From NCBI GenBank assembly GCA_963693085.1, contig OY856412.1:349468457-349532456 (forward strand): a stretch of DNA of 64,000 nt, written 5' to 3'. Positions 38,399 through 48,588 of this stretch are shown piece after piece; positions within the stretch are counted from its first letter, which is position 1, and the number at the start of each line of letters is the position of its first letter. Under the pieces are notes generated by a model. It searched no databases. It saw only the letters and a program-made list of their open reading frames with translations, and had not been told where the DNA came from. This DNA comes from Alisma plantago-aquatica (lineage: Eukaryota > Streptophyta > Magnoliopsida > Alismatales > Alismataceae). Made by a program: the position numbers and the translations under genes.

Positions 38399-38410
38399 AG
38401 GTTTATGGCT
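38378..38410 (+). other. B polypurine-tract region
   Basis: GGGGATGAAATCC then TAGAGG just before the 3' LTR start. This is a weak version of the GGGACAAAATCC...GGGG context seen before the A and C LTRs (18600, 20255, 49991). Confidence 0.55.
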
Positions 38411-40589
38411 TGTAAGGACCCTGACCTTCGTTTTGGGCTTACCCTATTTGTTTTGCCTTAACCTTGTGCTTGGTTGCTTGCTAATCATCTTTGGTGGTGA
38501 TTAGGGTTTGCTTATGCTTAGTTAAGAGATGGAGGTGCTACTTGCAAAATAACCTGAGATAGGGTTGAAGAGAAAGTTTGCCACCTTGAGAGATGTCTTC
38601 TCTCTCTTTGCTTCCTCTAGGGTTGAGAGGAAGGTTTGGGCTTGTGCCTTGAGTTGTCTTGGGCTTGGTTGAGCTCTTTTGGGCCTTGTTCTCCCCCGTT
38701 TGGGCCTTTCTTTACTTGGTTGAGCCATGTATCGAGTAAGTGTGCCTTGTGTCGCCCATGAGGGTGTGTCGGCCTTTGACCTTTGTTGACCATCTTTCTT
38801 TGGTTGTGTCACCCTAGTTTGGACATGTGGTCGATCCTTGGTTGAGTTGTGGCATGGCATGTGCATGTGTTTTGCAAGGTGGTGGAACATGTAGACAAGT
38901 GTCCTTTGGTAAGGTGACACCTTGCCTTGGTCTATCCTTGACCCCCATCTATATATGCCTTGCCTTTCTCTTCCTTAGGAACCCTTTAGCTCTTTGTTGC
39001 TCCTCTCTTCCTTGGTGCATGATACACCTACCCTTTGGAGCAAGTGGTGGTCGATCCTCTTGAAGAAGTTCTCCTTCTTCTCCACTTAGCTTGGTGGTCG
39101 AACCCTAGGTGGGTCTTGTTCTTTGGTAAGTATCTTTCCTCTCTCCTTAGCATCTTCTTCTCCATCTTGCCTACTCTTCGTCCATGGTGGTTATGCTTCT
39201 TGTTCCTTTTCTTGAGGTGGCCGAAGTAGTGTGCTTGGAGCTAGGAGCTTGAAGCTTGGAGCTTTAAAGCTTGAGGAGTTTTCTTAAGGCGGGTTACATA
39301 ACTCCTAACCCTAACCATACTACCTTCTTCTATATTCATGTATGTTTTCATATGATCATAATCGGCCATGTATGTTCTAAGATAAGTTTCTTGCTTAGTT
39401 GCACCTTTAGCCTTAGTGATCTTGTTGTTATGGTTGAGGTGTTGCACCTTTTTACCCTTGTTGGCCAAACCATAGTTGAGGTTTTCTTTGGTGGCAACAC
39501 TCCTTTCTCTCTTTGGTCTAGAGAAGTGAGTTTGAGCTCTAGTAATGTGGGCAATACCCCTCTCTCGTTTAAGTTGAGAGGTGATCTTATATTCTAGTTG
39601 CTTGGGAAATACCCTCCTCTCACCATGGATTTGAGAGGTGAGCTTTTGATGACCTAGGTTGAGGTTGATCCTTGTGGTTGCCTGATTTGTGAAAGAGGTT
39701 GTGCAACACCCCTCTCTCTTAGTTGTTGAGAGGTGAGTCGATCTTCTTGATCAATTAGGGTTTGGTGCCCTTGTTCTTGAGGTTGAAGATGACCTTGTTG
39801 GGTTGTGCCTTGCACGATATGGCTTTGGGGTTAGTGATGCCGGATAACCTTCTTGTCTTGGGATGTACCTTTGGCCGATACCCTTGTGTGCTTGGGCGTT
39901 ATGGGCTGTTGAGTGCCCTGCTTGATACACCCTTGATAAGATGTTGCCCAATATCCCCCTTAGGGTTAAGTTTTGGATGACACACCTAGTAGAGAGGGTG
40001 CTCGATGCACTCCCTTGTCTTTAGGTGGCCTTGGCCGTTACCCTTGTTTAGATGAGCTTGGACGATATGGTATGGTAATAGGATGTCTTTGGACAATACC
40101 ACCATGTCCTGGTCGAGCCTTGAAGGGTCGGACAACATGGTTTCATGCCCGAAATGCTGGCCGTTATGATGCTGGCCATGCATGACACCTTCCTTGGGCG
40201 TCACGGCTACCCTGGCCAATAGGGTTAACCTCGGTTGATGCTAGAAGGTTGCACGATAGGGGCGCCTTGGGCGACACCCCTTCGACTGATATGGCTGATG
40301 TTGAAGATTAGTCGATAACCCTAACCCTAGCTCGATGCACGTTAGACCTTTAGCCGATAGCCATGGTAGTGCTGCAAGATAGGACCTTGTGGATAGCTGC
40401 CCGACACCATGAGAGTTAGTGGAACCTTGGTGCATGTTAAAGGATGAGCAGTGTTTGGTTGATATTGTGGTGAGTTGCTTTAGGGTTTGGAACCCTAGCC
40501 AGTACACCCTTTGGTGAGGGTATGGCACTGCTCGCCATACCTATAGTGAGGGTTGCAGGAGTCTTGGTAAGGGTTCTGATAACCTGATA

Positions 40590-41040
40590 TCAGGGGACTA
40601 TAGGCGCCAAACTCTTCGCGCGCAACCGAAAACGCGCCAAACTCTTCGCACGCGACCGAAAACGCGCCATCAGGGGACTATAGGCGTCGATTATTAGATA
40701 TGAAACTAACACCCAAACCCTTCACGCCACAGAAAGGGTGCCATCTTGGGCGCTATCAGTGTCGGTTATAAGCCAAAAACCGACGAAATATGTTTTCGCG
40801 CCAAAAGAATATGTGTCGGTTACATTTAAATAACCGACACTGTAATGTTATGTGTCGGTTGTTTACAATTACCGACACCTGTTATTGGCGCCAGCTTGGG
40901 CACTATCAGTGTCGGTTTGTAGTAAGAAACTGACACCATATATGTTCGCGCCACAGGAAATAGGCGCCGGTTATATCTAAAAAACCGACACTACATCATT
41001 GTGTGTCGGTGTTTTACAAATAACCGACGCCTATTGTTTT
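40590..41040. repeat. CACTA left subterminal repeats
   Basis: Many copies of TGTCGGTT and its complement AACCGACA, often as face-to-face pairs (for example about 40831-40862 and 40967-41010), mixed with GCGCCA/GGCGCC words. A direct repeat ATCAGGGGACTATAGGCG occurs at 40588 and 40668. Subterminal repeats are the binding sites of the TnpA-type protein in En/Spm. The pairing can fold into hairpins. Confidence 0.85.
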
Positions 41041-41601
41041 TTTTTTTTGTCAGTCTGCAGACTTGCTGTGGCTGGTCGCAGGTTTTACGACATCCATTGA
41101 TATCAGCCAACAACAAGCCACAAACCTGCAAATTTAACAACAAAAATATTCACACATGCATTTAGCAATACAACCTGCAGTTCCATTTTATTTTCACACA
41201 TTTAGAAACATTCATGTAGCTAGCAATCTGTAGTTCCATTCATTCACATTCACACATGTAGAAACATTCATATAGTAACCAACACTTTCATTCATTTTCA
41301 CTCAGACACATGTAGAAACATCTAGACATGTAGAAACATTCACACATATTATAATTCAGAAATTCATTTACAAAATCCCCACTATTTGTATGGTTGTTGC
41401 CCATTCTTCTCTTACTTCATTTAATTCTCCCATCATATAGGGATCATGTACATCTGGTAAGTCTGTTCCTTTAGTGGGGTCAGCTTTAAACACTTGTAAA
41501 GAGAATGATGTATATATATAATTAATGAGCTATAAATAAGATTGATATATTTCATATTATCTAATGAGACTATATAATACCTGAGCAATACAATCGATGT
41601 C
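41041..41601. other. CACTA 3' flank, AT-rich, non-coding
   Basis: A T-run (41038-41048), then CACACATGTAGAAACATTCA-type short repeats at about 41150-41350. No gene pattern. It lies downstream of tnp2, so it may be 3' untranslated or spacer DNA of the transposon. Confidence 0.5.
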
Positions 41602-42025
41602 CATACAACATGACAGACTAACACATATATAGTACATAACAACAGCAGCGTCGAATTTACATACAACACTAGCTTAGTACATATATAGTGGGACTTATAA
41701 GGTGACGATCCCACCTGGTAAAACAAGTTACCGACAACTACATGTTATGACTGGGAGGTCGTGATTCAGCAATATTATGCATTAGCAGGAGGACAAATAG
41801 ATCACCATATGTTTGTCCTCATATGGTGATCTGTTTTTCCTCCTGCTAATGCATACATTGCTGAATCACGACCTCCCAGTCGTAACATGTAGTCGGTAAC
41901 CTGTTTTAGCAGGTGGTATCGTCACCTTAGTCCCACTATATATGTACTAAGTTAGTGTTGTATGTAAATTTGGTGTTGTTGTTGTTATGCACTATATATG
42001 TGTTAGTCTATCATGTTGTTATATG
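41602..42025. repeat. Large palindrome (arms ~210 bp) in the CACTA element
   Basis: 41602-41811 and 41820-~42025 are inverted copies around an 8-base centre (41812-41819). For example, GACTGGGAGGTCGTGATTC on the left faces GAATCACGACCTCCCAGTC on the right. Identity looks about 90%, with more mismatches outward. The transcript would form a long hairpin. It lies 3' of tnp2 on the transposase strand. Confidence 0.92.
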
Positions 42026-42424
42026 AATCTGAACCACTTGTGTGTGCTGCACTTTATGTATTGTATCTGTATCCTGCTTCTCTTCATTGGGGCTTCTTCC
42101 TGCATATCCTGCATAGCTATGTCATGTCCGTCCTGCATATCCTTCTTCCTATATTTATTTTTCAAAGAGAATACAAACAAAAATTATTAGTGTAGAGTTA
42201 GTGAAATAATGATCAATGTCTAGAATTGGAATAGATCAAGAACCTACTCTCAGCATCGCGTATGTAATCTCAGGTGAGATTGGTCCTATAGTTCTTTAGC
42301 ACCATCCCACAATTTTTAGCATTTGTATTAACTAGAAGATAATGAAACATCAAATCAGAAAATGATATTAATATTAAAAAAGTAAACATTTAGTTTCAAT
42401 AAAAAAATATAAACATGCATGCCT

Positions 42425-43006
42425 CTAAAATTGTGATCTTTTCTCAATTAACAATCCTTCATTGTGATCTCTGCGCACATATAAGTCATCATTAGCTTCA
42501 ATATTTTCTAGAGTTAGCAACCCAACTGAGAATGGACTGGAGTCATCATATTTATCATAGTACTCTTCTTCATCTATAGGATCTTCAATGAACTGTCTTT
42601 TACCATGAAGAACAACCGACCATTTATCATTTGCAGGATCATCGATATAAAATACTTGTTTCGCCTGTGATGCCAATATGAGTGGTTCAGCCTTCTCGGC
42701 AATCTTTTCAAAGTTCACTAAAGTGAAACCCAATTCATCCACTATAACTCCTTTGGTGTTATCAACCCAATTACATTTGAAGAGCGGAATTCTGAAATCT
42801 ATGTAGTCAAATTCCCATATCTCTTCAATGACACCGTAATATGACATTTTAGCTTCACGTGGACTCTTATCCTTTGCACTTGGAAAAAACATAGTCGATG
42901 CTTGAAGGGTGACCCCACTGTTTTGGACGACACTCTTATCATCTTGGCACTTTGTATAATATGTGAATCCATTAATGTCATACCCTTCATAAGACATAAC
43001 AGTCAA
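42425..43006 (-). pseudogene. tnp2 C-terminal piece with DUF4216
   Basis: Reads SYEGYDINGFTYYTK, IEEIWEFDYIDFRIPLFKCN, ELGFTLVNFEKI, QVFYIDDPANDKWSVVLHGK and an acidic tail, ending at 42425. The order and spacing match the C-terminus of plant tnp2 proteins. Confidence 0.88.
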
Positions 43007-43692
43007 CTTTGGTTTAAAGGCGAGGCATTTGATAGTTTTAGTATATCATCTGGTGTTTGAGATAGTTGATGTAAGACTTTATCTTCAAACCACTTAATAA
43101 AAGTCTTGTTATGCTCTCTAGCAAGCCACATTGTATTGGCTCGAGGATATTGTCTTTTGATGCAATTGGTATGTTCCTCGATATAAATGTTCACTTCGTC
43201 CATGTTGTGTAAAATATACAAATGACCTTGTTCCAACTGCTCACGGCTGATTACTCTCACACGTGATCCCAAAATTCCTTTTCCAAATAGCTCGTCAATA
43301 TTCTTGTCATTATCAGGAGTGTCATTACCACTGAGAAAGGCATTGCAAAAATCCATAACCTCTCTCGCCACATAACCTTCAATAATACTCCCTTCAGGCC
43401 GATAACGGTTTCGAACATCACCTTTAAAAACGCTCATGTATCGTTCAAAGGGATACATCCAATGCAAGAAAACCGGGCCCAAGATTTTCACTTCCCTAGT
43501 CAAGTGGACAACAAGATGTACCATGATATCAAAGAACGAAGGAGGGAAATACATCTCAAGATGACATAGGGTAACAACCACTTCTCTTTGCAAATTATCG
43601 AGAGTCTCAGGGTCAATAACTTTGCTGCAGAGACTGTTGAAAAAGAAACAAAGTCTGGTGATTGCAAACCTTACATGCTTCGACAATATAGA
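43003..43692 (-). pseudogene. tnp2 piece with DUF4218
   Basis: Same frame as the core after the TGA. TRLCFFFNSLCSKVIDPETL, LEMYFPPSFFDIMVHLVVHL, GPVFLHWMYPFERYM, GSIIEGYVAREVMDFC and WFEDKV are typical DUF4218 blocks. It runs into a one-base frameshift near 43026 and then out of frame to 43003. Confidence 0.88.
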
Positions 43693-43695
43693 TCA

Positions 43696-44907
43696 AATTG
43701 CCACGGGCAATATTTGTTGCATTAGAGTGTGACAATCATGAGATTTAAGTCCTATCAACTTCAGATCTTTCATTGATACCAATCTACGGATGTTGGATGA
43801 GTAACCATGTGGCACCTTAACATTTATCAAGCATTCACAAAAAGCTTTCTTCTCTTTTCTAGACAACGTGTAACATGCGGGAGGTAAGTATGTTCTTTTA
43901 CTACCCATTTCACGTATTTTTGTTAATTCTGACCTTATTCCCATTTCACGTAGGTCCATTCTAGATTTTATTCCATCTTTAGTCTTACCTGGTATATTTA
44001 ACAGAGTACCAATGATGCTATCACAGACATTTTTCTCAACGTGCATTACATCGATACAATGTCTGACTGTCAAAGAACTCCAATAAGGAAGATCCCAAAA
44101 TATTGACTTCTTCTTGAATGAAGAATTGTCACTCTGTGTAGTACATTGTGATCTCTTACCAAATTCATTGACAAAGTCTTTTATTCTTTCATAAACAACC
44201 TCCCCTAGTATAGGTTCAGGTGCACTGCGTTCCTCATTCAATCCATTGAATGCTTTTCGCTTCCTACGATACGGATGGAATTTCGGAAGAAACCTTCGAT
44301 GACCGAGATATACATTCTTACCGCCATGTTTTAGTCTTGTTGAATCAGTGTTCTCTTCACATATAGGACACGCTTTAGCTCCTTTGACACTATATCCAGA
44401 CAAATTCCCATATGCTGGAAAGTCATTAATAGTGCAAAACAACATAGCATGCAAACGAAATGTCTCTCTTCGTGAAGCATCATAGGTCATCACACCTTCA
44501 CCCCAGATTTTCTTTAAGTCATCAATCAGAGGTTCAAGATAAACATCGATGTCATTTCCAGGTTGTTTAGGGCCCGATATCAACAACGACAGCATTACGT
44601 ACTTATTTTTCATACACAGCCAGGGAGGAAGATTGTATATAACAAGCATGACTGGCCAAGTGCTATGTTGGCTTCTCAATGTCCCTTACGGATTCATCCC
44701 GTCTGTACAAAGCCCAAGTCTTAGATTCCTGACTTCTTCCCCAAATTCAGGGTACAATACATCAATCTTCTTCCACTGTGGGGAATCAGACGCATGTCGT
44801 AGGATCCCATCATTATTTTTCTTAACATCTGCATGCCACCTCAAATTCTTCGCATCTATCGGATTGGAAAACAAGCGTTGAAACCGTGATATTAAGGTAG
44901 ATACCAC
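43696..44907 (-). pseudogene. tnp2 core (Transposase_21 domain)
   Basis: Contains LRLGLCTDGMNP, a TAA at 44686-44688, then in the same frame TWPVMLVIYNLPPWLCMK, GVMTYDASRRETFRLHAML, KACPICEENT, HRRFLP, VRHCIDVMHVEKNVCDSIIGTLL, DLREMGI, LPPACYTLSRKEKKAFCECL and LKSHDCHTLMQQILPVAI. TGA at 43693-43695 then interrupts. The conserved H, C, D and E residues of the family core look present. Confidence 0.88.
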
Positions 44908-45446
44908 ATCACCTTGGCAGGAGAACTAGTTTTGGACTCCCTCGAAGTCATCAATTTATACCGTGACGCACCACATTTTGGACAATCTTTCAAATCTGCA
45001 TAGTCCTTTTGAAATAATACACAATCATTAGGGCATGCGTGTATCTTCTTGGCATACATTCCCATTGGGCACAACAATTTCTTTACCTGGTATGTTGAGA
45101 TTGGTAGCTCGTTTCCTTCAGGAAGCATTTCTTTCAACAAAGACAGCAATGACGTGAAGCTTTTGTCGCTCCATCTATTGTTAGCTTTCAACTTATACAA
45201 TCTCAACACAGCGTTAAGCTTCGTAAACTTAGTACAACCTGTGTATAACGGCATCTCAGCATCATGCACAATGTTTCTAAAAATGGGAGGTGGATCAGTG
45301 TGCTCTACCCCACAACTATCCAGCATCGCATCAACGATGTCTACTGGAACTGGTTCATTCACATCTACGTCATCGTAGGCAATTTCTTCTTCCACACAAG
45401 CACTGCTATCGACATCTACTGGTTTCGGGTTTGAAATCTCTCCATG
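44892..45446 (-). pseudogene. tnp2 linker piece
   Basis: Acidic stretch (DDVDVNEPVPVD), then LLSLLKEMLPEGNELP, YQVKKLLCPMGM, the paired cysteines of CPNDC and CPKCGASRY, and SSPAKVMWYLP. A one-base frameshift near 44900 shifts reading to the piece ending at 44689, which continues with RFQRLF and LRWHADVKKNNDGILRH. Confidence 0.85.
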
Positions 45447-45449
45447 CTA

Positions 45450-45671
45450 GTTCCATTGTGTATAGCCTTGTATAATCCCGTTGCACATGACATGAGTTTT
45501 GATTTCGTCACCAGTGTTGACTTTCAAGTTGTTACCGCAATGTCTACATGGACAGTAGAACCTATCTCCAGGTTGTTTCCTATGTTCCTCGACAAATTTA
45601 ATGAACTGGTGAAGACCAGAAATAAACTCTGGGGTGCAGCGATTGCGAATGGACATCCATGATCTATCCAT
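45450..45671 (-). pseudogene. tnp2 N-terminal piece (Transpos_assoc domain)
   Basis: I take MDRSWM at 45671 as the start. The longer upstream extension in this frame (to 45737) is not family-like. Conserved CPCRHCG and a GYTQW near the end. TAG at 45447-45449 follows; the frame then continues into the next piece. Confidence 0.85.
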
Positions 45672-45781
45672 TCTATGATCAAAGAGAAAACAAGTATATA
45701 TTAGGACAAGATTAGGGTCTAGGGTTAACAAATACATGTGATGTCATTATTATATATAATAAATGTGTACCACCTATCCAT

Positions 45782-45974
45782 TCTTGAACACCTAATCTCA
45801 CTAGTAAGTGTATAATGTGTATTGGGTTTTCAAGAAAATTTCGGCAGCATTTCCCCACTGTTCTCCAAGTACATATGTACTTAGAGAACAAACGGGGAAA
45901 TGCTGCCAAAATTTTCTTGAAAACCCAATACACATTATACACTTACATCCTAAGCGAGATTAGGTGTTCAAGAA
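45782..45974. repeat. Second palindrome (arms ~95 bp) upstream of tnp2
   Basis: Inverted arms meet at AGTACATATGTACT near 45870-45883. For example, GTATTGGGTTTTCAAG on the left faces CTTGAAAACCCAATAC on the right. A smaller inverted repeat follows: CCAAGATTTACTC (45996-46008), 5 bases, GAGTAAATCTTGG (46014-46026). A partial copy of the right arm and this smaller repeat occurs at 47127-47190. Confidence 0.9.
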
Positions 45975-46477
45975 CAGTCCCAAACCGGGGACTATCCAAG
46001 ATTTACTCCTAATGAGTAAATCTTGGACGGGTTTCTAGGCCAACAAATAATGTATTGTCATTCTTATACCTAAAATCCTAGTTCTTCAAGTTAGGGTGAT
46101 TATTGATGTCTTTAAAAGCATGATTGGCAATTTAGGGAAAAGTTCATCATTTACATTCCAAGCATGTCACATGTGTGCATTACAGTTCATCATTAAGCAA
46201 GATATAAGCAAGTATGTCATATTAAAATAGACTAAACAATATGAGAAAATAGTAGTGTAATCATGCAAATGGGAACATTCATGGGAACACACACTTCAGT
46301 TATAAGCATTCATGTAGCAACTTTCAGTTCCATTCATGGGAACACACACTTCAGTTATAACAATAACTAAACAAAGGGGTTGGTGTACCCCTAAACATGT
46401 GCATAATTAAAAAAACTATTAATACAGACAAGTCAAGATAGATAGACAACTAAATACTACACCAACATGGTCCCACA
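45975..46477. other. CACTA spacer between tnp2 and the B3-like ORF
   Basis: Non-coding. Holds the small inverted repeat at 45996-46026 and a duplicated phrase, GGGAACACACACTTCAGTTA, at about 46281 and 46338. No protein pattern. Confidence 0.55.
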
Positions 46478-46954
46478 TCAATAACTTCTTTTTGATGATG
46501 AAGCTGTGTCACGAAGCTCCTCACTGTATTTAGACAAATCTGAACTGACAGGGGCCTCAGATTCAGATTCCTCATAGATGATATCCGACGCCGTGCGCTC
46601 ATACTGCAGTAGATGATCGGGGGTCTCGCAGTTGTTGTTGGTTATCCAAACTTTGATGGAATTATGGCCAACTGGACGGAGAAAAAGCATGTTGCAATGG
46701 ACCACATGCATCTCTCCAATCCAATCACGCCAACCGGATTTTGATACAAGATTTCCCGCCAAATCATACTCAACCTCGATAACATGTGAATAATTGCCAA
46801 AAGTTATGGTCACTTTACCAGGCATGTAGTGTCTTCCTTTTAGAAAACGCCAATGTTTGGGTATGACCAATTGGTTTAAGGAGTGATCATCTAGGATGAT
46901 GTCCAATTGTTCTTCAATAGGGAACGTTAACATTGACATAGAGGCCCAGTTCAT
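46478..46954 (-). CDS. B3-like DNA-binding ORF carried by the CACTA element
   Basis: Open for 158 codons from the ATG at 46954; the frame extends to 47086. I prefer 46954 because TAACAG, a plausible intron acceptor, lies just upstream (46959-46964) and the upstream extension is hydrophobic low-complexity. Residues about 30-110 follow the plant B3 fold: LVIPKHWRFLKG, KVTITFGNYSHVIEVEYD, SGWRDWIGEM, then a FLRPVG and SIKVWI end. A C-terminal acidic/serine tail (EESESEAPVSS) follows. B3 domains bind DNA in plant transcription factors such as REM and ARF proteins. Unlike tnp2 next to it, this ORF has no stop or frameshift. It lies upstream of tnp2 on the same strand. Either a captured host domain or an accessory transposon protein; function unknown. 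Confidence 0.6.
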   Translation of the reverse strand: MNWASMSMLTFPIEEQLDIILDDHSLNQLVIPKHWRFLKGRHYMPGKVTITFGNYSHVIEVEYDLAGNLVSKSGWRDWIGEMHVVHCNMLFLRPVGHNSIKVWITNNNCETPDHLLQYERTASDIIYEESESEAPVSSDLSKYSEELRDTASSSKRSY

Positions 46955-47086
46955 AGTGACTGTTATGGGTGGACAGAGACTGCACAATATTAGTATTAAC
47001 AAAGTGTAAGTACATATAACGATGTTATATATTTTCAGAAAAAGTTGTATAACATCAGTTAACCTTTTATTTCTTGTCATAACCAA

Positions 47087-47780
47087 CTTTATTGTGTAGA
47101 CATGATAGCTTGAAAAGAAGTCTACAAATGTACTTAGAGAACAAATGAGGAAATGCTTATAATGAGTAAATCTTGGACGGGTTTCTAGGTGCTTACTAAA
47201 ATAGAACCATTATATGGAACTAATCCTACATTATACACATACTTTTCCTGAGTAAGATAATGTGCACTTCATGGAATTATTAAGATCTGAATATATATAA
47301 GTTGTTTCTACCTACTTTGATGGGATTTTATAACATTTGAGTCTTCCATTTAAGGCATTAGATGCATATATTACAGTCCATTGTGTTGAGATAAGAATCC
47401 AATGTGATACACACGATTGATAATCTTTCACGATACTAGGAAAATACACAACTAGATATTCATTTAGGTGTTAGACATTCATTTATGTGTTCCCGATAAC
47501 TCACAGGTATGCACAACTATAAAACAATAGACTTGTCACACATAAAACACCCTATACAACTATAAAACAAAAAAGTATTAAGATATGCATGATACAATAA
47601 CTATTTTGCATCACATTACAGCAGACTTGTCATTGATACCTTACTAACTTATTTCCACATTTACATATCATCACTTGATCAAAATTACATGTATTGTATA
47701 GACAATAGAGGATTCAAGTCAGTAGAAGCACAAAATCAGTACCTAAACCCTAAACACAAATAAGTAAATAACTTTAAAAA
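47087..47780 (-). other. CACTA region between GC-rich leader and B3-like ORF
   Basis: AT-rich and non-coding, possibly an intron of the leader transcript. It contains a partial copy (about 47127-47190) of the 45880-46040 palindrome arm, including AATGAGTAAATCTTGGACGG. Confidence 0.5.
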
Positions 47781-48140
47781 AAACGCCCAGCAGCTACTTG
47801 GGCATGCCTTGGCACCGCCCAAGCAGCCTCCGGAGCAGAGGAAGAAGGAAGAAGGCAGGGCAGGCGGGCATACCTGGCGGAGAGGGCGGCGAGGCTAGGA
47901 GACCTAGCTTCTACCGGAGACAGCGGAGAGGGAGGCTGGCGGGCGGAGAGGGAGGCCGGCGGGCGGAGAGGGAGGCCGGCGGGCGGGCGGGAACCGACTG
48001 CTTCTCGCTCGACGGCGACGGGCGGCGAGCACGGAGGAAGGAGCAGCGGCGACGGAGCACGACGACGGAGCATGAACGGCAGGGAGCGGCGGCGGCGGCA
48101 GGGAGCAGGAAATTGCCGGAGCTAGGGAAATCGGGAACGA
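47781..48140 (-). promoter_or_regulatory. GC-rich, CpG-dense leader of the CACTA element
   Basis: About 360 bp with very high G+C and many CpG, in sharp contrast to the AT-rich neighbours. It lies ~465-825 bp inside the intact CACTA end, upstream of both genes. ORFs are open on both strands (47774-48073 and 47798-48145) only because stops are rare in GC-rich DNA. The maize Spm element has a GC-rich first untranslated exon whose methylation controls activity; position and composition here are similar. That function is inferred from the analogy. Confidence 0.65.
47921..47980 (-). repeat. 20-bp GC-rich tandem repeat
   Basis: Three consecutive 20-base units (starts 47921, 47941, 47961), each close to GGGCGGAGAGGGAGGCCGGC, inside the GC-rich leader. 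Confidence 0.92.
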
Positions 48141-48189
48141 AATAGGGAAATGGGAAGAATCGTTTGGGCAGGGTGAGCTATTAAGTTGA

Positions 48190-48560
48190 CAATAAGTGTC
48201 AGTTATTTAAAAAAATTGACAACTAAACCAACAGTGTCGGTTCGTTTGCAAAAACCGACACCTATACTATATTATAGTCGTCGGTTTTTGATTAAAAGAC
48301 AACCGACAACTATTCCTATCTCATGAATACCCTTTAGTTGTCGGTTATTTAGTTACGAATCGACGCAATATGTAAAATATTGGAGCCAATTTTTTCGCTA
48401 GAATTTTGGGTTTGGCGGTTGAGTTTAGGTTTCGGTTGTTTATTAATTAACCGACACTTAATAAAAGCGGTACCCGTGTCTGGTCGACCTTCATGGGTTG
48501 GATGTCGGTTTCTGTTAAAAACCGACACAGTAGGGTTTATGTGTCGGTTTTTGTATACAC
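48190..48560. repeat. CACTA right subterminal repeats
   Basis: Copies of TGTCGGTT and AACCGACA, many as inverted pairs (for example about 48234-48262 and 48276-48315). They mirror the left-side set at 40750-41030. Confidence 0.85.
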
Positions 48561-48588
48561 GAGACACCTTGAAAACTGACTTTATAAG

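Larger units (their letters stand above)
42425..45671 (-). pseudogene. tnp2-type CACTA transposase, full length, 3 stops and 2 frameshifts
   Basis: Intron-less coding DNA of ~1080 codons, the usual size of a plant tnp2/TnpD-type transposase. Domains in order: Transpos_assoc at the N-terminus (starts MDRSWM at 45671; CPCRHCG), the linker with CPKCGASRYK, the Transposase_21 core (NLPPWLCMKNK, ACPICEENT, VRHCIDVMHVEKNV, TRLCFFFN), DUF4218 (LEMYFPPSFFDIMVHLVVHL, MYPFERYM) and DUF4216 (ELGFTLVNF, QVFYIDDP). In-frame stops: TAG 45447-45449, TAA 44686-44688, TGA 43693-43695. One-base frameshifts lie near 44900 and near 43026. The protein would bind and cut CACTA ends in the nucleus. Confidence 0.92.

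Noticed and set aside
46955..47086. Upstream extension of the B3-like ORF
   Set aside because: Hydrophobic and unlike a B3 N-terminus, with an intron-acceptor-like TAACAG between it and the ATG at 46954; I start the gene at 46954.
47774..48145. Proline/alanine-rich and arginine-rich ORFs on both strands (99 and 115 aa)
   Set aside because: GC-rich DNA with few stop codons; both strands are open at once and neither protein looks family-like.
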